Assembly: GCA_947371955.1 (NCBI GenBank)
Contig: CANBRQ010000022.1
Coordinates: forward strand, 1-35,741
Direction: 5' to 3'
Length of the DNA: 35,741 bases
Origin: Paracoccaceae bacterium
Lineage (GTDB): Bacteria > Pseudomonadota > Alphaproteobacteria > Rhodobacterales > Rhodobacteraceae
Numbering within the stretch: position 1 is the first letter of the stretch; each line of letters starts with the position of its first letter. The position numbers were made by a program, and so were the translations under genes. Below the pieces are notes generated by a model, which made no database searches, was not told the origin of the DNA, and worked only from the letters and a program-made list of their open reading frames with translations. Positions 1-7,716 of this stretch are shown piece by piece.

Positions 1-130
1 GGGTCTGGCGGGTCTGGCGGGTCTGGCGGGTCTGGCGGGTCTGGCGGGTCTGGCGGGTCTGGCGGGTCTGGCGGGTCTGGCGGGTCTGGCGGGTCTGGCG
101 GGTCTGGCGGGTCTGGCGGGTCTGGCGGGT
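1..130. repeat. 9-bp tandem repeat array (GGGTCTGGC, at least 14 copies)
   Basis: Fourteen perfect head-to-tail copies of GGGTCTGGC fill positions 1-126, and a partial unit (GGGT) runs into the TCA that is the stop codon of the minus-strand muramidase gene. The array is cut by the window edge, so its full length is unknown. The unit is a multiple of three, so it would encode Gly-Ser-Gly, Gly-Leu-Ala or Val-Trp-Arg on the plus strand. No gene can be assigned to it. The perfect identity suggests recent expansion by slippage. Confidence 0.97.
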
Positions 131-1167
131 CAGCGACGGGCTGCGGCCAAGGCGTTTTGCGCGGGGAAAATCATCGCCATGCCTTGGGCATAGGCCGCGC
201 GTGAGACCGTGGCGTGGTTGCCGGCGATGCCTTCGTAAGCGGAGGTGCCATCAGCCAGCGGGAGCCCCGCCCAGACGGCAGCCACGTTGTCCATGAAGAC
301 CTCTGGTGTAAGATCGCCAGCAAAGAACGAGACATAGCCAGCCTCGGCCAAGAGAATGTCCGCCCAGCGATCCTGCAGGTCAGCCGAGAACACTTCGGTG
401 CCCGCAATGCCAGTCAGTGACGCCAACCGCTCGAAGGTCGGTGGGATGAACTGGTAGCGGCCGATAGCATGGTTCTGACCGGGGGTGGCCGCAAACCAGG
501 CCCGGATTGCATCGATGGTCATCGAGGTGGGCAGCTTAGCGGGTTTGACTGTGGCCCCATACTGAACGGAGTCATAATCTGCCGAACCGGCCTCTGCGGC
601 GCTGATCAGGCTGCGCAGATTGGCCAAGGGCGTGGCAGCAGGATCAGGCGTGAAGCGCAATGGCCCCCTGCCCTTCGGATGAGAAGAAGCCGCGGACAAG
701 GCGGGGGATTTCTCGAAGCCTACCTTCTTCCAGGTCGCATCAGAACTGCTCGAGGCGAAGCTGGAGCCCCGGTGCCATTCATTTTCGGCAAGGGCGAGAC
801 TTGGATTCAGGCCAAGTACTGTCAGCGAAAGACAAAAGACGGCACGCCAGCCACCCTGCCGGGGGCTGACGTCGGCGGGGCAGGCTGCGCCATCCCCAAG
901 GTGGAAAAGACCCGAAAGGGGGAAGGGGCGTCTGTTCCAGCCGCTAAAGACACACACCTGACGCAGCAGGCTGCGGGCGGGTCGCAAGCTCTTGAAAAGA
1001 CTCGCAAAACGGCGATTTTCGCCATCTGCGACTGGAGGATGGATATTAGCAGTAAAATCAGAGGCTTGCCAAATTGCGGGCCAGCGTGGCCCGGGCCCTG
1101 GGCCACGCTGGCCCAGCGGTTGGGCCAGTCTGGCCCGGACTGCTTTCAGGATGCGCGGGCTCATCAC
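130..1167 (-). CDS. Periplasmic muramidase / lysozyme-like transfer protein
   Basis: This is probably a peptidoglycan-degrading enzyme that opens the wall for the conjugation machinery. The C-terminal half carries a lysozyme-like core: Glu at residue 192 (AAEAGSADYDS) as the candidate catalytic acid, followed by AIGRYQF at about 234-240, which resembles the AxGRYQF motif of phage-type muramidases. A signal-peptide-like segment sits unusually far in, at about residues 108-127 (ending SLALA). The ATG at 1167 overlaps the upstream stop as ATGA and has a purine-rich AAAAGG upstream, which favours it. However, residues 1-107 are low-complexity, cover a perfect palindrome and look non-coding. A GTG at 957 is an alternative start without a clear RBS. 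The gene is last in the traD-traI group. The family assignment is fairly firm; the start is uncertain. Confidence 0.75.
   Translation of the reverse strand: MMSPRILKAVRARLAQPLGQRGPGPGPRWPAIWQASDFTANIHPPVADGENRRFASLFKSLRPARSLLRQVCVFSGWNRRPFPLSGLFHLGDGAACPADVSPRQGGWRAVFCLSLTVLGLNPSLALAENEWHRGSSFASSSSDATWKKVGFEKSPALSAASSHPKGRGPLRFTPDPAATPLANLRSLISAAEAGSADYDSVQYGATVKPAKLPTSMTIDAIRAWFAATPGQNHAIGRYQFIPPTFERLASLTGIAGTEVFSADLQDRWADILLAEAGYVSFFAGDLTPEVFMDNVAAVWAGLPLADGTSAYEGIAGNHATVSRAAYAQGMAMIFPAQNALAAARR
1078..1114. repeat. 15-bp perfect inverted repeat (strong hairpin)
   Basis: Positions 1078-1092 and 1100-1114 are perfect reverse complements of 15 bases, separated by a 7-nt spacer, and very GC-rich. 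A second, smaller dyad (GGGCCA-GTC-TGGCCC) follows at 1122-1136. Both fall just after the ATGA start of the muramidase reading frame. They could act as an attenuator or translational brake, or be an inserted palindromic element. There is no T-run for a classical terminator. Confidence 0.85.
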
Positions 1168-1700
1168 AGGACCTTTTCCTCGTCTTTGCCGGGTGCTCGT
1201 GCCTTTTCGGCCTGCTTGGCGCGGTTGGCGGCTTCAAGCTTTTCAAGGAACTCGTTTTCCAGCTTCTGCTCGAATTCCGGGAAGCGGCGCTCGGCTTCGG
1301 GGATGAGGCGCAGGTATGCGTCTTCGGCGCTCTGAAGCACGTCGAGCGTCTTTTCGATCACGCTGCCCACGGCGCTGCTTGGCGCTTCGAGAAGGGCCAG
1401 GAGCTGACGGCAGGAATAGATCTGGCGGTAAGCCACGCCCAACAGCATGGCGTTGTGAGTGAGGGCATCGGTGATCCGTTGCTCCAGACCGGTGATGGTC
1501 GGGACGAGCCGGGCATTTGCTTCTGTCAGGACTTCGGCGCGGGTGGTCAGGAGCAGCATCTCCTGATCCAGGTTGGCGAGGGCCTTTTCGAGAAGGTCGC
1601 CATCGGGCTTGCCGTCTTCGGGCATGACGCTCAGGACCAGTTGGCGGGCCCGGTCGCCAAGCCGCAGGCGCCAACTGGCTTCGGTGTTGTCAGTGCGCAT
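1164..1700 (-). CDS. Coiled-coil hypothetical protein of the transfer region
   Basis: The 178-residue protein has no signal peptide or membrane segment and is rich in Glu, Leu, Ala and Lys. Heptad-like stretches occur at about residues 35-80 and 140-170, and the tail is highly charged. I do not recognise a named family. It lies 36 nt after the relaxase gene stop, has a good RBS (AAGGAG, seen as CTCCTT on the plus strand near 1709), and ends in an ATGA overlap with the muramidase frame. This places it in the traD-traI transcription unit. A cytoplasmic accessory role in DNA processing or transfer is an inference from position only. Confidence 0.75.
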   Translation of the reverse strand: MRTDNTEASWRLRLGDRARQLVLSVMPEDGKPDGDLLEKALANLDQEMLLLTTRAEVLTEANARLVPTITGLEQRITDALTHNAMLLGVAYRQIYSCRQLLALLEAPSSAVGSVIEKTLDVLQSAEDAYLRLIPEAERRFPEFEQKLENEFLEKLEAANRAKQAEKARAPGKDEEKVL

Positions 1701-1736
1701 GGGGGGTCTCCTTTAAGGGGGAATTTGAGGGGAGGG

Positions 1737-4700
1737 TCATCTGATCGGCCCCTCAATGGTCTTCTGCTTCTGGCGCTCTTCGAAGGCCTTGAGGGTCTGG
1801 GCGACTTCGGCATCGGTGCGCTCGATGGGCAGAGAAAAGAGTTTTGCGTAGTCCGCCGCCCGGTCAGAACGGTCCTGATCGAGGGCTGCCTTCTGCCCCT
1901 GTACATCGCGGTCACGTTCTGACCGGTCGGGCGGCACCGCCTTTTCCTGAGGAGTCGGCGCTTCCGCTTTCTGCTTGTCGTGACGCTCTCTCTCGGCCTT
2001 GAGCCAGGACTCGAGGGCGGTTGGCCGGTCGCCGGTATTGGCTTCGATCCGCTTTGCCAGCGCGGCTGCATCATCGGTGACCAGAAGTGCCTCCTCCCGC
2101 ATCCGTGAGATGGCCACATAGAAGGACTTCTGGGTGGCGAGTTGCTCGGCCGACGAGAGGCCCACGATGATCCGATTTACCGTGCTGCCCTGAAAGTCAT
2201 GGACGGTGGCGGCATAGGCATGGTCGAGTCCGCGCGCTGTTACACTGGCAAGCGGTAGGATGACGGGGTCGCGCCCGCCGACGGTCACGGTGATGCTGTC
2301 GTCGCTGATCGCCTGAATGACGCCCCGCGTGCCGTTGACGATCTGGCGGTCCTTGTCGGCGATGGTGAAGCGGACCCGCTCGCCCGCGGCAAAGTTGCGT
2401 TCCTCGGGGACATAGAGGACGAGGCTGGCCGCCAGCTTTGCATCTTGACGGAGTGGCAAGGTCAGCGCCCTGCCCTGCCGGACATCCTCGACCGTGACGG
2501 TGTTGCCGCGCAGATCGGTCTGAAGGACGACATAGAGATCGCCCTTCTCCACCCCATGCTGGCGTGAGGTGGCAAGCGGCAGCAGGATGTCGCCGGTGCT
2601 GTAGGACCGGGCATCGCCGGCAGCGGCCCGGGTCAGCCCTGCAGGCTTGAGCGCCAAGAGGGAATGATCCTCTGCGCTCACGTGGCCTTCAAGTTTGAGG
2701 GTCGTCCGGATGACTTCATTGACCGACTGACGGGCCGCATTGGTCAGCACGGCAATGCCCGTATCTGCTCTCCCCTTGGCGTCGAGCCTCAGCCAGCGGT
2801 CGGCGACATGGGTGGCGATCTCTGCCCGATTGCCGGTCTCGGTAACTTCGCCGATGCGGGCCATGGCGGCCTTTACCTCGCCCCGGATCGCGTGGAGCAC
2901 CGCTTCCCTCCCTGCCTCATCCCGCTGGCGTTGGATATCGGTCATGAGCGCGGTCGGCATGCCCGCCCGTTGCAACTGCGCGAAGGGCTGTCCGGCGCTG
3001 ACGGCATCGAGCTGCTTTACGTCGCCGACGAGGATCACCCGGGCAAAGCCGCTTCGATGTGCATGGGTCAGCAGATCGCGCATCTCGGTGGCGGCGATCA
3101 TGCCCGCCTCGTCGACGACAAGGATCTTGCGCCCCCGCCCTTCCCCGCCCGGATCGCCGCCCTGACGGATCTGCATGAGCCAGGACTGCATGGTCTGGGT
3201 AGCCGGGATTGCTTCCTTCAGGGTCTCCACCGCCCGGCCCGACGGGGCGAGGCCGATTAGTTCGTAGCCCGCCTTCTCGGCGTAGCGGCGCAGGCTTTCG
3301 ACCATGAAGGTCTTGCCGGTACCGGCATAGCCCTGCACGCCGACGAAGCGTGAAGTGCCGGTCAGGCCGATACGAACGGCGTCGCGCTGACCTTCGGTCA
3401 GAGTTGTATCCTCAAGGGCGCGTGCCAGTACCCGTTCAGGGTCGCGCTTTTCGGCCGACAGACCCGAGAGGTCGAGCTTGCCCGAACGCATGCTGGAGCG
3501 ATAGGTCTTCAGCACCTCGCGTTCCGTTGCCAGCGTCTCTCGGTCAGTCAGAAGCGGGCTCAAGCCGGACTGGCCGGCATAAAGGAGGCTCTTGTCCTTC
3601 ATCGCCGCCGTTACTTCGCGGCTCAGGTCGCTGATTCCTCCTTCAGTCAGTCGCGGCAGGGCGGCTTTCAGAAGATCGCGGAGCGGGTATACGCTCTGCC
3701 GCTCGCTCAAATGGGCGACCGCCCAGTCAAGGGCCGCCTTCGCCTCTCGCTCGGGGAAATCAGCCTCAACGCCTTCCCGGCTGACGCCGCCCAGCCGGAC
3801 CTGTTGGGATCGCTCCGACGCACGGCGCAGGTCCTGCAGCTGCTCGGGCGCCATGCCCTGCGCTTTGGCCTCGCTGAGCCAATGGTCATGGAGGGCTGTT
3901 CGGTCAAGGTTTCCGCCCTTGGCAACTCGGGTGGCCAATGCAGCTACAGCACGGTTTTCCGGGGAGTCGTCGAGGCCGCGTTTTGCGAGGGCAGTTTCGA
4001 TGGCTTCGGAGCGTTTCGAGTAGAGTGACAAGAGGGCGGGCGGCACGCCTTTGATCTCTACGATGCCGTCTTTTCCGCTGCGGTCGACCTCATAGCCGAG
4101 ACCGCGCAGGCCACGGGCCAATTCGTTGCGGTAGATTTCACCGCCGAGCATCTTGGTGAGGTAGATCTCGTCATTGTGCAGCGCTGTCCATTTTCCGTCA
4201 GGGTTCAACACCATATTGGCGATGACGGCATGGCTGTGCAGCTGTGGGTCGAGCGCCCGGGAAGTGTCATGGCGAAAGAGGCCGGCGATGATCTTGCCAC
4301 CCTGAACGACCTCGATGTCACCGTCTGGTCCGGCGCGCCTTGTGGCCACAGCATTGGCCTCGATCCAGGTCATGGCCGCACGAACTGCGGCGTCGTGGGC
4401 CGCGATGATGCGGTCGTCCTTGGCGACAAGTGCCATGATCGAGACGGACTTGGACGCTGAGAAGGTCAGGTCGATGCCGGGGCGATGTTCGCGTTCGCCA
4501 TCAACCCAACGGCCGAGGATCTGACCTTGGCGCCACTCGCCTTTCTTATTCTTCTCGGTTGGCGGGACGCGACCGTCCAGCAGGTCCGCAAAAACCCGGT
4601 CATCGATTGGGCCCTGGAACTCTAATTGCCCTTCTGCGGCGAGATACTCTGCCGCACGACCGAACCACTGGGCAGCGGCTTCGGCTTCAGGAGAGCCTGC

Positions 4701-4772
4701 CGCATAGTAACCTTCTGTGCTGTAGTAACCCGAGGCGGCAGCCCCGGCCGAGACATTCGAAACAGAGAGCAT
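1737..4772 (-). CDS. traI: MOBF conjugative relaxase-helicase TraI
   Basis: TraI nicks the plasmid at oriT through a tyrosine transesterification and unwinds the strand to be transferred. The N-terminal TrwC-type relaxase domain has two tyrosine pairs (Y16-Y17 and Y22-Y23) and the metal-binding histidine triad at H168, H179 and H181 (PQLHSH). The RecD/TraI-type helicase follows: Walker A GYAGTGKT at 481-488, Walker B LVVDEAG at 551-557, motif III LVGDVKQL at 581-588, and the late motifs YAATVHDFQG and YVAISRMR near residues 850-900. The last 120 residues are charged and probably flexible. At 1011 residues it is close to TrwC (about 966) and much shorter than F TraI (1756), so the second, inactive helicase-like region of F TraI appears to be absent. 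It starts 3 nt after the traD stop, implying coupled expression. Confidence 0.97.
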   Translation of the reverse strand: MLSVSNVSAGAAASGYYSTEGYYAAGSPEAEAAAQWFGRAAEYLAAEGQLEFQGPIDDRVFADLLDGRVPPTEKNKKGEWRQGQILGRWVDGEREHRPGIDLTFSASKSVSIMALVAKDDRIIAAHDAAVRAAMTWIEANAVATRRAGPDGDIEVVQGGKIIAGLFRHDTSRALDPQLHSHAVIANMVLNPDGKWTALHNDEIYLTKMLGGEIYRNELARGLRGLGYEVDRSGKDGIVEIKGVPPALLSLYSKRSEAIETALAKRGLDDSPENRAVAALATRVAKGGNLDRTALHDHWLSEAKAQGMAPEQLQDLRRASERSQQVRLGGVSREGVEADFPEREAKAALDWAVAHLSERQSVYPLRDLLKAALPRLTEGGISDLSREVTAAMKDKSLLYAGQSGLSPLLTDRETLATEREVLKTYRSSMRSGKLDLSGLSAEKRDPERVLARALEDTTLTEGQRDAVRIGLTGTSRFVGVQGYAGTGKTFMVESLRRYAEKAGYELIGLAPSGRAVETLKEAIPATQTMQSWLMQIRQGGDPGGEGRGRKILVVDEAGMIAATEMRDLLTHAHRSGFARVILVGDVKQLDAVSAGQPFAQLQRAGMPTALMTDIQRQRDEAGREAVLHAIRGEVKAAMARIGEVTETGNRAEIATHVADRWLRLDAKGRADTGIAVLTNAARQSVNEVIRTTLKLEGHVSAEDHSLLALKPAGLTRAAAGDARSYSTGDILLPLATSRQHGVEKGDLYVVLQTDLRGNTVTVEDVRQGRALTLPLRQDAKLAASLVLYVPEERNFAAGERVRFTIADKDRQIVNGTRGVIQAISDDSITVTVGGRDPVILPLASVTARGLDHAYAATVHDFQGSTVNRIIVGLSSAEQLATQKSFYVAISRMREEALLVTDDAAALAKRIEANTGDRPTALESWLKAERERHDKQKAEAPTPQEKAVPPDRSERDRDVQGQKAALDQDRSDRAADYAKLFSLPIERTDAEVAQTLKAFEERQKQKTIEGPIR

Positions 4773-4775
4773 CGA

Positions 4776-7136
4776 TCAGAAGCCCGTATTCAGGATGTCG
4801 CGCTTCAGCTTCTGCCGATCCGTCGAAGACACGGGCACGGCAATGCCGGGGGAGGTCTTCAGGGCGCCCTCCCTTTCAAGGGCTTCCCGGTGAGACATGA
4901 GATCAGATGCCGAGGGCTGTCGATCTGGGCTGACCACGGGCGCTTCATTTGGCCCCACGCCTGAACGCGCCGCGTCGTGCTGGGCCAGCACCAAAACCTG
5001 TTCGTAAGCTGTGACCTCCGGCCCCTTCTTTTCTACCGAACCCTTTTGGTTGGTCATCAATGCATCTGTGTAGTCCGCGAGCCGCAGGTCCGGTTCCGCG
5101 ATGCCCCGCATCCGGGCGCGGCAATAATTCTCCCACGCCAGCGGCTTGTCCTCGGGTCGGGCCTTGGCCTTGAGGTCGAATGTCATCGGATCGATTTCCG
5201 GGGTGGTTTTGGCGGCGAACCAGAGATCGAACTCTGTCAGCTGATCCGCTGCCGGGCGCATGAGGAACGGCAGATCAACTGCGGGTGCCGTTGCCGGGGT
5301 CGGCGAAACCGGCTCGGCATGATCTGCCCACTTCTCCTTCCCGGGATCTCCCAGGAGGGGTTCCTCCATCGACCCGGTGGCAAAGCCGCTCCCCTCGTAT
5401 TTCACGACGGCGGGGGCGATGTCTTTTGAGGTGATCGGCGGGAACTGTACCAAGGCCGTCGGCGCGTCATAGCCAAAACGGATGTATGCCTTGAACTGCG
5501 GCAAGGACTGAATTTCCGAAGCCGTGACGATGGGGCGCTCGACCCGCTGCGCGTTCAGCGTGTTGCCGTCACGGGTGACATCGGCTCCGAAGGAAATCGT
5601 CTCTCGATGTTCGATGATGTCGGAAAGCCCGAGGCTGTCCGAGAAGAGTCGTGCGGTTCGCGCGTCTGGGGTGTTGAAGACAATCCGGTTGTTCAGGGTG
5701 CCAGAGATCGATTGCGCTGCCTTGTCGCCGTACAGATCCTCGAGTTGGCTGTAGACCTGATAGCCCAACACGAAGGCGCCGCCGAACTGGCGGATTTCGG
5801 CGAGCTTGGTCGGCAGGAAGGGCAGTCGGTTCAGTGACGGCACTTCGTCGAGGAAGAACCAGAGCGAAGGGTCACGGCGTTCAGGGCCGGTCATAAGGGC
5901 GTTGGCCGCGACTTCGATGACGGTGGAGATGACATTGCGGGTGGCGGCGGAGTGCTCGGCATCGCCTGTGAGGAAGACAAAGCCGGGCCGCTCCGACTTG
6001 ACCCAGTCGCGCATCGAAAAGGGGCGGATGCCGTCATCCCGCAGGAATTCCAGAAACCGCAGCTCCGCAATCATGTTGGCGCGGATCGAGGCTGAGGTCT
6101 TCTGGATGTTCTCGCCGAAGAAAAGCGCACCCGGCGTGTTCTGCACCAGGGCCTGAAGCGCCTCGGCCGGCATGGTCAGGATGGCGTTTCGTAGGGCAGT
6201 GTTAGTGCGCAGGTTCTGCTTCATCAGGCCCCGCGCCGCATATTCGAAGACCAGCCGGGCAGTGATCGACCAGAACGGGTCGTTGGAGCCCGGCTTCTGC
6301 TGGATCATCACCTCTGCGATCTGCGCGAAGGCCTCCGGAGTCTCGGCCTCATAGAACGGTGACCAGCTGACCGATCGGGCATCGAACATGTTGAGGATGA
6401 TGTCGGTCTCGGGATTATAATAGTTCCGCACGAAAGCGCCCATCTTGTCATAGATGATCGCACGGCCATTCTCGGCCCGGATCGTGCCCAAAAGCTCTTT
6501 CATCGCATTGGTCTTGCCGACACCGACGGTTCCGAAGATGCCGGTCTGCGCTTCGACTGTGTTCGGCGGGAAGGGAATGCCTGCCAGCGTATAGCGCCGG
6601 GTCCCCTTCTTGGCCGGAACATGTTTGAGATATTCCTTCCATTTCCGCCGCGACCAGGTCTCGAGGTCCTTGGGAGAGACCAGCCGCGAGCCGCGAATGT
6701 GTTCGGTATCCGCCAGCCTGCGCCCCAGCAGGGAGAAATAGGCGACCATGGCGAGCCCAGCCAGGACCGCCGGAACGAAGGAGACCTCGTAGTAGAACTC
6801 GGCCTCGGCGGCGTAGTCGTCGTACTTCTGGCGCAGGGCCTTGTTCTGCACGATACGGATCGCCGCGTCGGTATGGGTGACGCCGTCGGGGGTCACGTAG
6901 CTCAACATGAAATCCGGCTGGTTCAGAGTCGAGACGTTGAGGTCGGCGAGCCAGTAGAGATAGCCCTCGTTCACCTCCTCCAGCCGGAAGTTCAGCGCGA
7001 TCAGGCCCACAAAGCAGACAACATATATTGCCGCCGAAACTTTGAGCCCAGTCGAAAAGACCTGACTGGCCATCGCCCAAAAATGCTGGGTGGTCTGGCC
7101 ACCGCGAATGAATTGCGCGGACGGATTCTTGCGCAT
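4776..7136 (-). CDS. traD: Type IV coupling protein TraD
   Basis: TraD is the inner-membrane ATPase that recruits the TraI-DNA complex to the secretion channel. Two N-terminal membrane segments are visible at about residues 30-50 and 120-137, with a periplasmic loop between them as in F-type TraD. The motor domain carries Walker A GTVGVGKT at 202-209 and Walker B LWFFLDE at 425-431, followed by the usual coupling-protein region (GAFVLGYQVYSQLEDLYG). The C-terminal 180 residues are Pro- and Glu-rich and divergent, the part that normally contacts the relaxosome. Length (786) is typical. It is the first gene of the traD-traI-coiled-coil-muramidase group. The 158 nt upstream separate it from a plus-strand gene. 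Confidence 0.97.
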   Translation of the reverse strand: MRKNPSAQFIRGGQTTQHFWAMASQVFSTGLKVSAAIYVVCFVGLIALNFRLEEVNEGYLYWLADLNVSTLNQPDFMLSYVTPDGVTHTDAAIRIVQNKALRQKYDDYAAEAEFYYEVSFVPAVLAGLAMVAYFSLLGRRLADTEHIRGSRLVSPKDLETWSRRKWKEYLKHVPAKKGTRRYTLAGIPFPPNTVEAQTGIFGTVGVGKTNAMKELLGTIRAENGRAIIYDKMGAFVRNYYNPETDIILNMFDARSVSWSPFYEAETPEAFAQIAEVMIQQKPGSNDPFWSITARLVFEYAARGLMKQNLRTNTALRNAILTMPAEALQALVQNTPGALFFGENIQKTSASIRANMIAELRFLEFLRDDGIRPFSMRDWVKSERPGFVFLTGDAEHSAATRNVISTVIEVAANALMTGPERRDPSLWFFLDEVPSLNRLPFLPTKLAEIRQFGGAFVLGYQVYSQLEDLYGDKAAQSISGTLNNRIVFNTPDARTARLFSDSLGLSDIIEHRETISFGADVTRDGNTLNAQRVERPIVTASEIQSLPQFKAYIRFGYDAPTALVQFPPITSKDIAPAVVKYEGSGFATGSMEEPLLGDPGKEKWADHAEPVSPTPATAPAVDLPFLMRPAADQLTEFDLWFAAKTTPEIDPMTFDLKAKARPEDKPLAWENYCRARMRGIAEPDLRLADYTDALMTNQKGSVEKKGPEVTAYEQVLVLAQHDAARSGVGPNEAPVVSPDRQPSASDLMSHREALEREGALKTSPGIAVPVSSTDRQKLKRDILNTGF

Positions 7137-7294
7137 GGCAGGTCCTTGAAATGGGGGTGTTTAGGGGAGCGCTGCTAGGCGATCATCTGCCGATGCCGCC
7201 GAAGGCAACCATATCTACGATCCGCTGCGCAGGCGCAGACAACACATTGAATACAATGGACATATATCGTGGCCTTAGCTAAGCTGAGACCATA

Positions 7295-7660
7295 ATGTCT
7301 GTTGCGGAGAACGATGTGCAGCGCCGACTTGAAGGGGTGAGACGCGAGATCCCGGAAGGGGAAGCTAACCGCCCGAGTCCCCTCCCGTGGCTTGGCAAGC
7401 GGCTGTTGCTGCTGGCCATCGCCTCGGGCAGCGCGGGCTTTGCTTTCCATTTGTTTGGCACTTGGCCACTTGGCGTAATTGCTATCCTCACGCCGATCTT
7501 GGGCTGGGTTGCTTTGGTCTTGGGGATGCAACGGCAGTTTGGCGCTGGTGAGCCTTCCCAGATTGCCTTTGCCGAGCAACTGGCGGCTGCTCGCGCTATG
7601 GCGCAAACGGAAGCTGATCTGGCCGCACAAATGGACTGGCGGCGCCGGTTCGGCACCTGA
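7295..7660 (+). CDS. Small two-transmembrane hypothetical protein
   Basis: This 121-residue product has a charged N-terminus, two hydrophobic segments at about residues 36-54 and 57-78 joined by a short turn, and an Ala/Gln-rich C-terminal helix ending in basic residues. The predicted topology is a hairpin in the inner membrane with both ends cytoplasmic. I do not recognise the family. It is the only plus-strand gene inside transfer block 2, lying between the 3' end of traG and the 5' end of traD, and no strong RBS is seen. The clear membrane pattern and codon use favour a real gene over the antisense frame. It could be an entry-exclusion or accessory membrane factor, but that is position-based speculation. 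Confidence 0.6.
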   Translation: MSVAENDVQRRLEGVRREIPEGEANRPSPLPWLGKRLLLLAIASGSAGFAFHLFGTWPLGVIAILTPILGWVALVLGMQRQFGAGEPSQIAFAEQLAAARAMAQTEADLAAQMDWRRRFGT

Positions 7661-7716
7661 CATTGCTTGCGCCTGATTCGAGCAGATGCAGGTCTCGTTG
7701 GGAAGGACGTCCAGAG

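Noticed and set aside
1..130. CRISPR array
   Set aside because: The units are 9 bp and directly contiguous, with no spacers.
469..1922. Plus-strand frames of 288 and 282 codons
   Set aside because: They run antisense to the muramidase, the coiled-coil gene and the 3' end of traI, with Gly/Arg/Pro-rich shadow composition.
7137..7294. Origin of transfer (oriT) upstream of traD
   Set aside because: I could not find a convincing MOBF nic-like motif with adjoining inverted repeats; oriT is probably outside the window or not recognisable by eye.
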